DNA of 64,000 nt from Prochilodus magdalenae (GCA_024036415.1 JAMWET010006788.1:65001-129000); one strand, 5' to 3'. Counted from the first letter of the stretch, positions 34,901 to 46,530 are shown. Notes: generated by a model from the sequence alone, not told the origin. Translations and numbers: made by a program.

Positions 34901-35467
34901 CCAGTAAGTTTCTGCAGACTACTTTAAATGACTTAATTTACAAATTAGACATTTTATTAGGCAAAAGTTTTGGTGGAGAAGAAATTATACGTAAGAAAGG
35001 ACACAGCTGCCCTTTTAACCGCTAATTAATTGAAGGTGGAACCGAATATTCAAACAGAAGCCATGCAAGTTAGCCAACTCAGCTAACTCGCTAATCTAAA
35101 GCATATTACATGCGTGTTAGCACATTTGTTGCAACTACCTCACAGACTGTTCCCCGTTTGTAGTGTTAGCTTACCCCAATAAAGGCAGAGCACGCTAATA
35201 CTGCTTAAAATACAGAAACTGAAGCTGGTTTCGTTACCAAACACAGCTAAGGTTAGCATAACAACAGAAAGGAACGCTGAAACGCCGAGTGGTGTCTAGC
35301 TAGCATGCTAGCACCAATGCTATCACATTATTAGCGAATATCTGATATTTTAACCTTTTAATCTGGCAGAATCGCCGAAATATATCAACCGCGTACAAAA
35401 GCGTACATTCCTCTATATTACTTCTTTTAGAAATCAAGAAATATGTTACAAAAACTTACTTCGGCAT
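31810..35467 (-). CDS. snrpc: U1 small nuclear ribonucleoprotein C, 6 exons
   Basis: Exons on the minus strand: 35467-35460 (8 nt), 33841-33799, 33707-33599, 33346-33257, 32123-32019 and 31934-31810. They sum to 480 nt: 159 residues plus TAG, the length of human U1-C. The N-terminal C2H2 zinc finger is complete (C6, C9, H24, H30 in [17 protein letters not shown] followed by [13 protein letters not shown]). The C-terminal half is the expected Pro/Met/Gly-rich tail with repeated PPM and MMPM blocks, ending GMARPDR. U1-C sits in the U1 snRNP in the nucleus and stabilises pairing of U1 RNA with the 5' splice site. All junctions are GT-AG and the gene looks intact. It is convergent with anks1a; SNRPC is also near ANKS1A in human 6p21. 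Confidence 0.97.
32019..32123 (-). CDS. snrpc: snrpc exon 5 (Pro/Met/Gly-rich)
   Basis: 105 nt, acceptor ATTAAAG, donor GTAGGG. It encodes [19 protein letters not shown] and onward. Confidence 0.92.
33257..33346 (-). CDS. snrpc: snrpc exon 4 (Pro-rich tail start)
   Basis: 90 nt, acceptor ATTTCAG, donor GTAAGT. It encodes [18 protein letters not shown] and onward, matching other fish U1-C proteins. Confidence 0.93.
33599..33707 (-). CDS. snrpc: snrpc exon 3 (zinc-finger histidines, helix)
   Basis: 109 nt, acceptor CTTTGCAG, donor GTGAGT. It encodes [20 protein letters not shown] through NLIDKT: zinc-binding His-24 and His-30 and the following long helix. Confidence 0.95.
33799..33841 (-). 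CDS. snrpc: snrpc exon 2 (zinc-finger cysteines)
   Basis: 43 nt between a TTTTCCAG acceptor and a GTACGT donor. It completes Lys-3 and encodes [14 protein letters not shown], with the two zinc-binding cysteines. Confidence 0.93.
34530..34985. repeat. TIR element, family E copy 1 (snrpc intron 1)
   Basis: Ends TTTACAGTGGTGGTGATGGG and CCATCACCACCACTGTGAAC form inverted repeats; a related copy lies at 49390-49870. Confidence 0.6.
35460..35467 (-). CDS. snrpc: snrpc exon 1 (8 coding nt)
   Basis: ATGCCGAA then donor GTAAGT on the minus strand. It encodes M-P and the first two bases of Lys-3. An 8-nt coding part is too short for ORF-based detection and is fixed by the conserved MPKFYCDYC start. 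Confidence 0.88.
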
Positions 35468-35690
35468 CGTCTCAGATAAAGGCTGCCCTGCACCAACCGG
35501 ATCTTCAGCCTGTCTAATGCTTTACTGGATCCCCCGCGTGAGGCGACATTAAAGGACATACTAGCGCCCTCTGGTGTCCCGGCGGGGTAACTTACCAATC
35601 TCCAGGGCAGGATCTCGAATGGATCTTTCGTTCCCAAGTAGTGCACCAAGTAGGTCTTAAACAATGATACAGATAATAATGACACATATA
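35468..35690 (-). promoter_or_regulatory. snrpc 5' UTR/promoter region
   Basis: Sequence directly upstream of the snrpc ATG, moderately GC- and CpG-rich (several CG dinucleotides at 35520-35590) in AT-rich surroundings. A fish dispersed repeat begins near 35690, which limits the unique promoter region to about 220 bp. No TATA box is obvious. Confidence 0.35.
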
Positions 35691-36085
35691 AACAGAAAAG
35701 CATGTTTCTCTGCATATTTTGTTACCCCTTCTCCTTAATGGCCAGGACCCCCACAGGACCACCACAGAGGAGTATTAAAGAAGGGATCCTACTGGTGGGT
35801 GCTGGAATGAGTGGCTCAGACACTGCAGTGATGCTGGTGTCTTCAGTGTCACTGCAGTACAGAGAATCGTCCACCAACAAAACTATCCAGCCCAATAGCG
35901 TCCTGTGACCAGTAATGAAGGACTAGAGGATGATCAACACTGCACTGTGCAGCAGCGGATGAGCTATCGTCTCTGCCGGTACGTCTACAAGGTGGGCCAG
36001 CAAGGTAGGAGTGTCTGATAGAGTGGACATTGAGTGGACACAGTGTTTTAAACTCTAGCTGCACTGCAGTGTCCAATTCAATGAA
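35690..36085. repeat. Dispersed fish repeat upstream of snrpc
   Basis: Contains GACACTGCAGTGATGCTGGT, TCACTGCAGT and GTGTCTGATAGAGTGGACA. These are phrases of a widespread teleost interspersed element with repeated CACTGCAGTG palindromes. Recognised by phrase only; class not certain. Confidence 0.5.
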
Positions 36086-37540
36086 TTAATTATTTGTAGT
36101 GTTCAATTATTTAAACTTAAGAAGTCATATCAAAACTAATGGTGGCCCAACGCAGGAGAAAAAGACAGATAAGGACGCATTTATCATTTAATGTATGACA
36201 ACTGAGGATGATTTGTTTTCCTTTTTTTTAAATGTTCATTACAGACCTGACATCTACACATATGTAAAGACGGAGCATGAGTATGTGGCCATGCGTAGCA
36301 GTTGAAATCAAATAGTCTGAATCATGCGCAGCAGCTTCTATGAATCTCCTCCTCTACATTACATTTACTTCAATATTAAAGGAGCAGTGTGTAAAACTGA
36401 GCAGGAGTCTATTAGCAAAAATGAAGTATAACATAAAACTGTGTTTCCATTAGTGTATACCTGTAACTACAAATAATTATATTTTTGTTATTGTTAGTTT
36501 AGAATGAGCACTTAATATCTGCATAGGAGTGGCTTGTCTTCCAACAGAGGGTGCTACAGAAAGCCCAAAACAGACAAAACACATATTGGCTGTAGAAGGT
36601 AACTTTTTTGTTTTTTCATCAAAGTGGCAGCTCGAGTATCTATGTCCAAATATTCTACCATAGTTTATATTTATCAGTAGCTCTGTGCATAAAACTCCAA
36701 ACAGGACATCTTCCATGTTAGAATATTCCTCCATCAAAGAAGCTAAGCCTTTTATTTGCCAGATTTCTGTTCAAAAAGGTTCCCATTCCACCTTAAATGG
36801 TGCAGCAAGTAGTTATGACAAGTAGTTATGATACCACAACCTAACTGAGCACTATTTAAGGTAAAACAGGAAATTTGAACAAGAAGCTGGTGATTGTCCT
36901 CATCAGTAAGTACTAGTATTAAAAGAATAATTAGGTTATTTTACTAGCCTATATCAGCTCATCAGGGGAAGGAAGTAGTGATATTAAGCTGAAGTCTGAA
37001 CTGAATTAACATACAGATCACAATAAAGCATTTAGAATAAATTGCTATGTCTCACGATAACCATTTTGTGTGGTGAGAACCCCAATTTAGGCTAACGTAT
37101 AATTATACTTAGCATGTAGCACAAAATTCACAAAGAATGGTGTGAATCCTCACTGTCAAAGAAGAGAAAACATGAAGAAGCAAACCAAAGCTGAGACAGA
37201 CAAAGAGGCAACGGCAGAAATCCTGAAGGCCACCGTAGGTTCTCAGGAAGAGATGGATGTTCAGTTGGCTGCAATACACAGCCTCACCACTAGAGGTTCC
37301 AAACTGTTCCTTTAATAGATTCATTCCACATGCTTAATTGGTTACTGTCCATGTTAATGATATTATGAATGGACCATGCCAAAGCATATCTGTAGCCACA
37401 TTCTGAGAAAGATGTTACTTATTATGAAAACATATCCCCCCGGCCCCCCAACGTGTACACCAAAGAAGCTTCTTTCAGGTTTCAAAAGTTTACTTTAGTT
37501 GTTAGTTTAGTAACAGCATGCCATCTCAAGGCAGAGTAAG
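36086..37540. other. Intergenic spacer snrpc-sys1
   Basis: AT-rich, with no exon-like conserved frame. 36725-36815 contains one arm (GGTTCCCATTCCACCTTAAA) of the small inverted-repeat family also seen at 41271-41377. Nothing else supportable seen. Confidence 0.5.
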
Positions 37541-37547
37541 CAGAAGC

Positions 37548-37553
37548 TTTATT
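37548..37553 (-). terminator. Candidate polyadenylation signal, sys1
   Basis: TTTATT on the plus strand, about 450 bp past the sys1 stop. An equally good one lies at 37596-37601. Which is used cannot be decided here. Confidence 0.35.
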
Positions 37554-38003
37554 TTAATTATGATATAATTCATCAGTAGAACAATACACAGCACGTTTAT
37601 TTATCTCATTCATACGTGAGCTCTGTCTGTCTTCAGTGTCTATTCATACAAAACCTCAAATGTTTAAAACGGTCCTTTGAAATCAGTCAAAAAGTGCTGC
37701 AACAAAGTGGCCTGCAGGATTCAGTTCTGCATCAACCTCAATCCGAGCCCTCTGAAAATCATAATTCCACTTTAAGAAGCATGTAAAACGTCCAAATAGT
37801 GTCACGGTTATGGAAAAAATACAGTGATAAAAATTAAAACCGTAGAGGAAATGTGCATCTTCTGTTCAGAGTTTCCGCCTCCCTTTTCACCTTCCAAGCA
37901 AGAGTCATCTTTGCAACTGGGTGATGTCAAGTGATGACATCACATCCACCAGCTTATCCAAAGCCCAAAGCAGGTCTGAGAACTTTGTCCACTTATAAAA
38001 GGC

Positions 38004-38244
38004 TCAGAGGTTAGACTTGGGTCCAGTGTTCACAGGAATGGCCCTGAGCTCTGTCCGCATGCACAGGTATTCGCCGATGACCGCCATCAGGGCTATGCAG
38101 GCCAGATTAACCAGCCACCACGACAAGGCAGCAGGGAGGTGAGAATTATAGATCCAGCAGCCAATCATGTGGAAGAAGTGAACTGTAACAGTGAAGTCCA
38201 AGCACTGCTTCCCCCGACGGATGAAGAACCACAAACCCAAAGCA
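38004..38244 (-). CDS. sys1: sys1 coding exon 3 and stop
   Basis: 241 nt, acceptor TTTCCTTCAG. It encodes ALGLWFFIRRGKQCLDFTVT through GPKSNL then TGA: the last two to three membrane segments and the cytosolic tail. Confidence 0.95.
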
Positions 38245-38720
38245 CTGAAGGAAACCCAGAGACAGATAATTAGACCACTGTGATAGGCTGGACTAGCGCC
38301 TACAGCTGCTTGAAGCTGGCTTTCAGCATGAATCGCATTTGTTCATGTTTCAGTAGTGCTTATAATGCATATCTGACTTTAGTGTGGTGTGTTATTGCTG
38401 GAGTATAATTCATTAATATTAATGAAATATGAGGAGAGAAACTGAACCAAATCTGTAATTCTGAATTGATCATTAACACACATGTAAGGTACGTCTATAG
38501 AGGCATCCTGAGAGAGAACACTTCAAACGAACAGTACTTACCACGTCAGAGAGTTCAGAATGAATGCCATCATAGAGAGCCGTCCTTGTGTGGTTGAAAA
38601 CCCGAGAACCTTAAAACAGAAATGCATGTTGATGTAGCCACTGCCTGAAAAGAAGCTTTATCTGTGATGTCTACAGCGTCTCACTTTTCGCAATTAGTCT
38701 ACTAAGCAAGATAATAAATA

Positions 38721-38757
<37 letters not shown>

Positions 38758-39146
38758 GAAACAATAATAAGGACAAACACATTAAAAAATAACAAAATAT
38801 GAATATTTAAAGGCATAGATACAGTATATATAGTAAATGGACTTGAGTAATAAATATATTGTGATATATTCAAGTTAAGAATATTTTAAAAAATTTTATA
38901 AAATATAATTCCATACACACAGTGATTACTTTCCTTTTGGAGCCACAGAACAGAGCTCCGCATTTCTGGGCTTGAGAACCTTACCTCATAACTGAAGATC
39001 TGATCAAGCGACCTGTTGGTCTGCACTAGACCATCTACACCCGCCATCCACAGTCCCAAGAAGCTGTAGTAGATGCACTGCATGAGGATAATTTGGGAGA
39101 TGATGAGGACAGGATCCCAGATGTAGCTGCGGAAATGACTTGCCAT
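38004..39146 (-). CDS. sys1: Sys1 homologue, four-pass Golgi membrane protein
   Basis: Three coding exons on the minus strand, 39146-38985, 38609-38542 and 38244-38004, join in frame to 156 residues plus TGA, the same length as human SYS1. It starts MASHFRSYIWDPVLIISQII and ends RAIPVNTGPKSNL. Four hydrophobic membrane segments lie at about residues 15-38, 62-82, 92-112 and 118-138. The motif FIRRGKQCLDFTVTVHFFH is highly diagnostic. SYS1 recruits the Arf-like GTPase ARFRP1 to the trans-Golgi and is needed for Golgi-endosome traffic. The gene is intact; a noncoding first exon is likely near 41.6-41.8 kb. Confidence 0.97.
38542..38609 (-). CDS. sys1: sys1 coding exon 2
   Basis: 68 nt, acceptor GTTTTAAG, donor GTAAGT. 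It encodes VLGFSTTQGRLSMMAFILNS and onward; the last codon is completed by the next exon to give Cys. Confidence 0.92.
38705..38756 (+). repeat. (AATA/AAT)n microsatellite
   Basis: AATAATAAT run in sys1 intron 1. Confidence 0.9.
38985..39146 (-). CDS. sys1: sys1 coding exon 1
   Basis: 54 residues from MASHFRSYIW to QIFSYE, donor GTAAGG. An acceptor (TCTTATGGCAG) ending at 39249 suggests this exon begins with about 100 nt of 5' UTR (39248-39147). The ATG at 39146 is chosen by homology. Confidence 0.93.
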
Positions 39147-39814
39147 CTCTGAACCGCAGAGAGGGACACCCAAGTCCCCAGGAGAACCCAACAAGAAGGC
39201 CACGAGCAGCCTGGATGAATGGTTTCACTGCGTTGCCCAACCTGGGCACTGCCATAAGACAGAGAGGAGAAAGAGAGAAACAGAAAACAACATAAACGTA
39301 TTTATCTAAAGGGATGTTCTGGCCCAAAGCTAGCATTTCAATGTTCTGTAGTGCAGCTTTGCATCCTTCGGCTTAACCAGTTTGACAGAATTCATGATTT
39401 TTACATCTGTTTATTTAATCTGTGTTCTGCTAGCATAGCCGCTAAGGAAGAGTCTAAGCCTCTATTTAGACTGCAGGCAAATCGGATCTGTTTCTCAAAT
39501 CAGATCTTTTGAGATTACTCTCTGCGCTGTTACTTGCAGGTGATCAAATCAGATTTGTCTGTACAGAGTGACATTAACAACCTATCTGCATGGGATGTTG
39601 TGGTTTGCCAAATTACAGCTTGTACACCAATCTAATACTGAAGGATTCAAACAAGCTTCAAGCAATAACAGAAATATCATTATGCTTATTACCATTAGTG
39701 CTTTTATTAGCAAACAGCATTAATCAAAGCTAGTTCTCAAGAAGTAACTAAACCACACACACAAAGAATTACAGCTATTTTATACCGTATGAGGCAAAAG
39801 AGGGGTCACCTAAC

Positions 39815-40377
39815 CGCTCCTCCACCCAGAAGGAAGTGTGGGATTGCAAGAATTACCAGAATCAATAAATGATGACTGATATATATAGAGCTTCGCCTAC
39901 AGAAGTAGTGTCTCAGTATGTTGTCAAGCCCCCATGTTTTTAGTAGCTTCCTAATGGTGCACTGCGATCCCATACATCTGGAATATTCTCACACATGTTT
40001 TGCAGATAGGTAGGGATGGAGGTGCAGTGACACAAGTCCTTCTGGACATGCTGCCATTCTACATAATTCCATGACAGTGTGGCACGACATCACTGCAGTC
40101 TTAGGCAATGCTGACGTGGTGTTAAGGGCATGTAGTCCTCCGTCGTGCAGCCGTCTGCCAATGGTGCTGGCACTAACAGGATGACTAAGGACCTCACTGC
40201 TTGCTGAATGTCTGTAATCGTGGCTGTTAGATCAGTCAGATACAGCGATAAGGCTCATCACATGTGCAGTGAGAGTGTGAAAGTATCATTTGCATGTCTC
40301 ATGATGCCAAACCTACCCACCAAGTTTCCTTCTGGGTGAATCTACTTGTGCAAGTTTATTTTGAAGATAGTGTGCAT
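39815..40377 (-). mobile_element. Tc1-like relic, family A copy 3
   Basis: CACCCAGAAGGAAGTGTGGG to TTGTGCAAGTTTATTTTGAAG; degraded ends, minus-strand transposase scraps. Lies in the presumed sys1 5' UTR intron. Confidence 0.6.
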
Positions 40378-41270
40378 AACCTGAAGTTGAGAACATTTCA
40401 TTGGCTGAGATAATTTTCTTTAACTGCCCCAATTGTCCAACAGTTCTGTATTTTATAGGGTATGAATATACACAGAGTTCATCACTCTGTTCTTACAGAG
40501 GGGTTTAAAAGCATAGGGTGTTCACCATTCTGACCTGTACGTTATACTGAGAAAGATGCAAACAAAGTTATTCATGTGGTTTGGTGTGAAAGGCTACCAT
40601 CTAGAGAAAACTGGACAGTGGAAGCAGACAAGTGGTTAGGCTAATGCCTCTAAAAGCCCCCTCAAAGACAGTTATCACACAAAAGGGCTTCTTTTGGCTT
40701 AAATGTATTTAAATCTATTTACTTAAATCCATTAATTGTGGAGAAGCTCATGCAGGCCATTGTAAGGCCAGTAGTCTCTACGGAACCCCGCCCCCCACGA
40801 ACCCCCTCCAGATTTATGATTATTTTACCATCATCAGTGTTACATATATAAACTTCACTGGCAGCTTTGGACAGTATTTAAATTTTTCTATATTTGTCTA
40901 GTAGACATTGTGAGCCCTGGATAGGTTTATTTACCTATAGATATAGATTTATTTACGTATCAAGAGCTAAAATCATTAGAACTCTGAAGATTTGGTGGAA
41001 TTCCCCTTTAAGCCCCTGTTAACCTACATGCTAGATAAGCACTGAGCTTCCAACATACTACTAAGCATCTAGTCCCCTTAACTGTGGTCCAATCAGAGTG
41101 GTGGTTGACTCGCCAGAGATGACTCATGTCATACGGAGATACGTTGAAGTTATTTATTATTGAGTGCCGATTTTCCAAAATACAGTGACACGTGAATATT
41201 TCATCATTCTGACGCATCAAGATACCTACGGAAATGCCTTTAAAGACGAGGCTGAAATCGGCTCCTTAAT

Positions 41271-41377
41271 CGCCAGCCTCTTGTTCAGAGTTCTCCGTTC
41301 CATCTTAAATGAGCCGCCAGAATGTAACTGCTGCACCATTTAAGGTGGAACGGGAATATTCCAACAAGAGGCTGGCG
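41271..41377. repeat. Inverted repeat upstream of sys1
   Basis: Arms 41271-41311 and 41337-41377 (41 bp, only a few mismatches; right arm CATTTAAGGTGGAACGGGAA, ending AGAGGCTGGCG) with a 25-bp loop. One arm recurs at 36725-36815, so it is probably a small TIR element. Confidence 0.8.
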
Positions 41378-41621
41378 ACTATGAAGCTGCACAGCAACCA
41401 TAGTGTATATCCTTTTACTAACTCCTCACAAAACAAACTCATGACTGTCTGTCCCTTATTTCCGTCGTCCTTTAAATACCCAAACACAATATGCCTAACG
41501 AGCTGATTAGCTAGCTAACGTTAGCCGAGCTACAACTGCTACAATTCGCTTGAACTACGAGGCGGAGATCCAAGCTTACGTTTAGCTAACAAGGAGCTAT
41601 AAAATGGACTGGTTTAGTTAC

Positions 41622-41810
41622 CTGAAGATTTGTTGACATCTGAATTGGACTGTCACTCTCCGACACAAAGGTAAATCCCTCTGAATTCTAGCACATCCTG
41701 TCTAATCATCACATAAAGACAAGCCTGAAGAAGACGTACACGATTATGTCAACAACATCAGCGAAACTAGCCAGCCCCACGAATGCGTCTTCCGCCCGGC
41801 AGCGCATTTC
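41622..41810 (-). promoter_or_regulatory. Likely noncoding first exon and promoter of sys1
   Basis: On the minus strand a CpG-bearing block (GGGCGGAAGACGCATTCG near 41780) leads to AAATCTTCAG followed by a GTAACT donor at 41621-41616. It would splice to the acceptor at 39249. Inferred from composition, donor and position. Confidence 0.45.
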
Positions 41811-42790
41811 AAAATAAAAGTCAAAAATAAAATAAAATAAAATAAAATACGTTTGAATGAGTGATATGGTTATTTTAACTGGATTACTGGGGCTTATAAT
41901 GCATTAAGAAATATTAAGGAAATAAAAATGGAACAAATATGTTTAAATGTATTTGAATAAAATCATAGTTAAGAAAATAATTCCCATGATTGCTTTTCAG
42001 TCAACGTCCTTTAAATTGCAGCATAGACATTTTATCCCAGTTCATATGAAACAAGCACATTTAATTGATTCTCTTAATAATTAAAAGCAAGGTGTGGAAA
42101 ACAGGATGTCCTGGCAGATGTCTGTACCTGAAAATGAACTTATTGTGACATTATGCTCTTTCATTATTGTAAAATACAATAGACGCTCAAAAACAAATTC
42201 AGGGGAACCATCATTGGGTGTTTCTCAGTACCAAGAACATAAAGAACAGGCTTTTTGACTAGTTACCTTGCAAGAAAGAAAATCTTGCAAAGGCACAAGA
42301 ACAGAGAACACGTGTATGAGTTTAAGATGTGCTGTGCACCTGCTTTTGCACAGTATCCCACTACAACTGATATCACCAGCATTAGGGTACCATTTAGAAG
42401 CTCATGAATTCAGAATCTTAACTTTAGATTTTTGCTTTGGTAAAATAAAGCTGTAGTTCATCTGTTACGACTGAGTTGCTGAGCCAACAGCAACTGCAAA
42501 CTGTTGATAAAAACCTGGATCTCAAATTAATTATTATATCTACAGTATGTGGAAAATCCTACGTAGGAGAAAGAGAGAAAAGGTGCAGCTAAAGCCACCA
42601 CTCCTGAACTGAGTCAATATGAGACCTCCTAAATTCCAGGGGGAATATTTCACACACTGTTAAAAATGAGCCCATATTCAGCAGAACAAATCGGTTCCGG
42701 CACCGATCTGCAGCTCAGCTGTCTACAAATAAACCATCTGCTTCACTGCGGTTCATGAAATGACTTTATACGTCAACACCTGATGAAACA
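41811..42790. other. Noncoding, no feature seen
   Basis: AT-rich spacer with a short (AATAA)n run at 41829-41850. No conserved frame. Confidence 0.5.
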
Positions 42791-42799
42791 AATTCTGGT

Positions 42800-43590
42800 A
42801 CCTGCAATTAGTGTTTTCTCCACTAGAGGTCTCAAACCAGAGCAAGAGCCTGCTTCGTGGCTCCAGAGGCAGGACTTGAAGAGGGTTGATCACGCCACTG
42901 TTTCTCAGCCCTCTCTTTTGGAGGCCCACTGCCCTGGACGTTTAATGATGTTCCCTGTCCGTGTCCTGGTTCTTGAACAGTACAAGTCCTTAAGTGTGGG
43001 CAGTGGAGCACCAGTGATCTTTGAAGCTGTCTTTATTGTCCTTTGTAGTCTGTTCCGGTCCTGTACTGTGACCTCTCCAAACCAGACTGTGATGGATGTG
43101 GACAGGACTGATTTGATGACTGCACTGGATCAGCAGCTCCTGTGGCAGACCCAACATCCTCAGCTGCCTCAGGAAGTATATCCTCTCCTGACTCTTTTTG
43201 AGGATGGAGTTGGTGTCGGTCTCCCACTTCAGGTCTCAGGAAATGATCGTACCCAGAAACTTAAAGGTGTCCACGGCGACACAGGGCTGTGAGGGGGATC
43301 AGTGTTGAGGGGTGTCTCCTAAAGTCTTCAGTCATCTCCATGGTCAGTTTTATCAGATTGTTCTGACTGCACCAGAGAACCAACTGTTCGACTTCCCTCC
43401 CATAAGCAGACTCGTCACCGTCTTGGATGAGACAGAGATGGGATGGGTCAGATGAGAGTACTGCCATCAGTGTCATCTGCAAACTTCAGGAGTTTAGAGG
43501 TGCAGTCATTGGTGTAGAGAGAATGCAACTCTGGTGAGAGGACACACCCTTAAGGAGCACCAGTGCTGAAAGTCTGTATACTGGAAGTGA
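42800..43590 (-). pseudogene. Non-LTR retrotransposon 3' fragment (RT)
   Basis: On the minus strand the frame reads GCVLSPELHSLYTNDC, then KFADDT (reverse-transcriptase catalytic motif at 43483-43472), LIQDGDESAYGREVEQLVLW and MTEDFRR. The downstream part is frameshifted. This is the 3' end of a fish LINE of the Rex1/L2 type, 5'-truncated and inactive. Confidence 0.75.
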
Positions 43591-43794
43591 CCCCTGCCAG
43601 GCGCACCTACTTAGTTACACTTCAGTCTTTACCTTTCCGTTTCTGATTCCATGTTCCTGTGAAATTTCATTCTGCCAGTGCCTATATTGCTTTGATTGGC
43701 CATACTTCTCATTTTTAATCTCAGCAGTGCACCACAAAGGAGAAGAATAGAGCTGAACTTGCTTCAGTTCCTATGCTGATAGAAACTGGACGAA

Positions 43795-44235
43795 GTTTCA
43801 CAGAAGATCATTTAGCCAGAGTGTTTTTTTTTTTTGTTGCTTTTTTTGCCTTCTGTTTTTATACATTTATTCAAGGTGGGTTTTTTTTTGGTAATGGTAC
43901 TTCTACTGTTACTTCCCATGAAGACCACAAGAGCTGGTAACAAGAACTTTAATAGAGCTGTGAAGAAAAAGCCAAATTAGCAATCTAGAGAAGGAATACA
44001 GAAGTTACACTACAAGCTGCTAACGTCTTATTGGCACCAAGAACGGAAAGGGCCAGGCTGGACAGTTTTGGACAGTTAAAGAAAACAGGTGTGCAAATGT
44101 GGAGAAAGAGGCTGCATCTGTGAAGCATGGTGGAGGCAGTGTCATGGCTGCTTCCTGAACAGGATACTGGTATTCAGTAATGATGTAACTGGTGATGGTA
44201 GCAGCAGCGTTCGTTCTAAAGTGTGCATTTAATTC
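43795..44235 (+). pseudogene. Tc1-like transposase scrap
   Basis: AAGCATGGTGGAGGCAGTGT (44125) translates KHGGGSVMAAS, a Tc1 transposase signature; surrounding sequence is degraded. Confidence 0.4.
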
Positions 44236-44686
44236 AGCGTCAGCGTCAGTTGGTCTTGGGAATGACATATACTGCGTCCTGCACAGTGGTCAGAGGGAGT
44301 TTAAGCCATTCTTCTTGCAGGATAGGGGCCAGGTCACTACGTGATGCTGGTGGTGGTTCGTCCTTCTTGGTGGTATGCTGACATTACCCTGGATACCGTG
44401 GCTCTTGATACATCACAAAGACTTGCTGTCTTGGTCACAGATGCGCCAGCAAGACGTGCACCAACAATCTGTCCTCTGTTGAACTCTGGTATGTCACCCA
44501 TAATGCTGTGTGCATTGCAGTATTTTGAGCAGAACTGTGCTCTTACCTGCTAACTGAACCTTCACACTCTGCTCTTACTGGTGCAATGTGCAATTAATGA
44601 AGATTGGCCACCAGGCTGGTCCAATTTAGCCATGAGACCTCCCACACTAAGATGACAGGTGTTTCAGTTATATTGTCCAACCCCTG
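44236..44686 (-). mobile_element. Tc1-like nonautonomous element, family C copy 3 (truncated)
   Basis: Same element as copies 1 and 2, but about 80 bp of one end are missing. The other end (GTCCAACCCCTG) is intact and abuts a family B element. Confidence 0.8.
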
Positions 44687-44945
44687 TATATCGTCGCTGT
44701 CAGACAAAAAACATGTATCTCCATTTTTGTCCATTTCGACTTTTATACATCATTTGAACACAGCTGCTGCTGTTTACACTCTGTGAGAACTGCATAATGA
44801 ATGGACCAACAGAAATGGCCCAAAAGTCTTTGGAAAGACGTCTGGTTCCATTGACTTGCATTACAATTGAATGAGGTTTTTGCCCTCTCCTGTAAAGTTG
44901 CCATTTTGGAAATACTTGTTTTTCTTTGGACAGTGACGATATATA
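44687..44945 (+). mobile_element. Small TIR element, family B copy 4
   Basis: TATATCGTCGCTGTCAGAC to GGACAGTGACGATATA, directly joined to family C copy 3 through a TATA. Confidence 0.75.
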
Positions 44946-45875
44946 TATAGTGTGCTGCAAAGACAAATAGACAAAAACAATATGTGTAAAGAGTCAGTAG
45001 TACATCTTGTCGTCCACCCCAAACAACAAAAGGAAGCCTGCAGTTCTTTTCATCCACTAAAGAGGAAACTGAAGCCAGTTATTGCATGTAAAGGATTTGG
45101 GACCACAACATCATTTAGCTTTTACATTTATTTGTCCAAATATTTATACTCAGCTACAATTGGAGGAGTAAACAGAATAAACAATACAATAAATTATTCA
45201 ATAAATAAAAATTTTTATGTTGTATGGTAAACATTGCCTAGCTGACATTCTGTTTAGTCTCATGCTCATTCTGTGGCCTAGAATGCAAATTGTATTAATG
45301 GATGACAAATATGACCCATTACATCACATTATCCTAATGTTTGCTTCTCTCTGTGTTTCATATCCCCAAACAAGACCCTCCGGATAAAACTGTTTAACTC
45401 TTTTGATATGTGAAGCTCAGAGGGCTTTCTGTATATGCCTTAATGAGTAGGTCACCCATAAGCTGGTATAATGAACCCTTATAGCCCCCAAGTAAAGCTG
45501 AATGTTCACATTACTTGTTAGACGTTCACAGCTGTTTGTTTGTGAGGTCTTGGCCTCGAGTAGGCCCTTCTCTTTAAGCAGAACGCAATTAGCTCTGAAT
45601 CTGAATACAGGACATTTAAAATCAATACTGGGAGAGATTGAAGATGAAGTCACTCATGCGTTTTATAGTCTCTGATTACTTCTGCAGCCAGTTCTACATT
45701 TATAATCCTATTAGATTTATCGATTGCTTTTATGACGCATTGTAAATATCTGGAGGCTCTTGGAGTTTATTCACACAGCACATGAACTTTTTTAAATTAT
45801 TGTTTTTAACTTTAATTATTGGTACACTTATGAAATCTGTGTTTATCTGGTTGTCACAGTGAATTCCTGATATAC
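44946..45875. other. Noncoding, no feature seen
   Basis: AT-rich spacer with no conserved frame or recognised repeat. Confidence 0.4.
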
Positions 45876-46530
45876 ACTCAAGGAAACAGTTGCGCAAACA
45901 GTTGCACCCAGAAGGAATCAACCAACAGGGTTCAAATTTGGTGGGTAGGTTTGACATCGTGAAACATGCGACTGCATGTGAAACGAAACAACAGACCCAA
46001 CAGTCACAATTGCAGACATCAAGCAAGCAGTGATGCCCTCCATGAGTCATCCTGTTAGTGCCAGCACCATTGGCAGATCCCACGTCAACGTCACTGAAGA
46101 CTGCAATGGTGTCGTGCCAGACTGTCATGGAGTGACTCAGAATGGCAGCGGGTCATCTTCAGTGACCGGTCCCGCTTTTGTCTTGGTGGAGACGACCACC
46201 AAGCGAATTTGTGTGTGGAGGCACCGTGGTCAGCGCCTAGATGAACGGTTAGTTGTCACATGTCACACGTCCAGGAGGCCTGGTGTCACCTTCACCCCTA
46301 CCGCACCATCCGCAGGAACTGTGTGAGGATATTCAAGCTGGATGGGATGGATTATCACAGGACTCGTATTAGGAACCTCTACAACTCCATGCCGAGATGT
46401 CTGGCATATGTTGCCTTAGCAAGCAATATCTTTTATTGTTCCTGGTCACCTTTAACTTCTTTCCCAATAGCATTACAACCCCACACTTCCTTCTGGGTGC
46501 AGCTGTTCTGTTGATGATAGGTGCACAAAC
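45876..46530 (+). mobile_element. Tc1-like relic, family A copy 4
   Basis: The best-preserved family A copy. Transposase phrases are QAVMPSMSHPVSASTIG, then FVLVETTTKR and IFKLDGMDYHRTRIRNLYNS, with an internal deletion and frameshifts. Ends TACACTCAAGGAAACAGTTG and GCAGCTGTTCTGTTGATGAT. Confidence 0.7.

Noticed and set aside
39004..39336. Longer N-terminal form of sys1 starting upstream
   Set aside because: A splice acceptor at 39249 and homology to the 156-residue SYS1 favour the ATG at 39146.
19178..44553. Near-identical 70-codon frames at three places (19178-19390, 21956-22168, 44341-44553) as a conserved gene
   Set aside because: They are the antisense of family C transposon copies; the meaningful frame is the short helix-turn-helix on the other strand.
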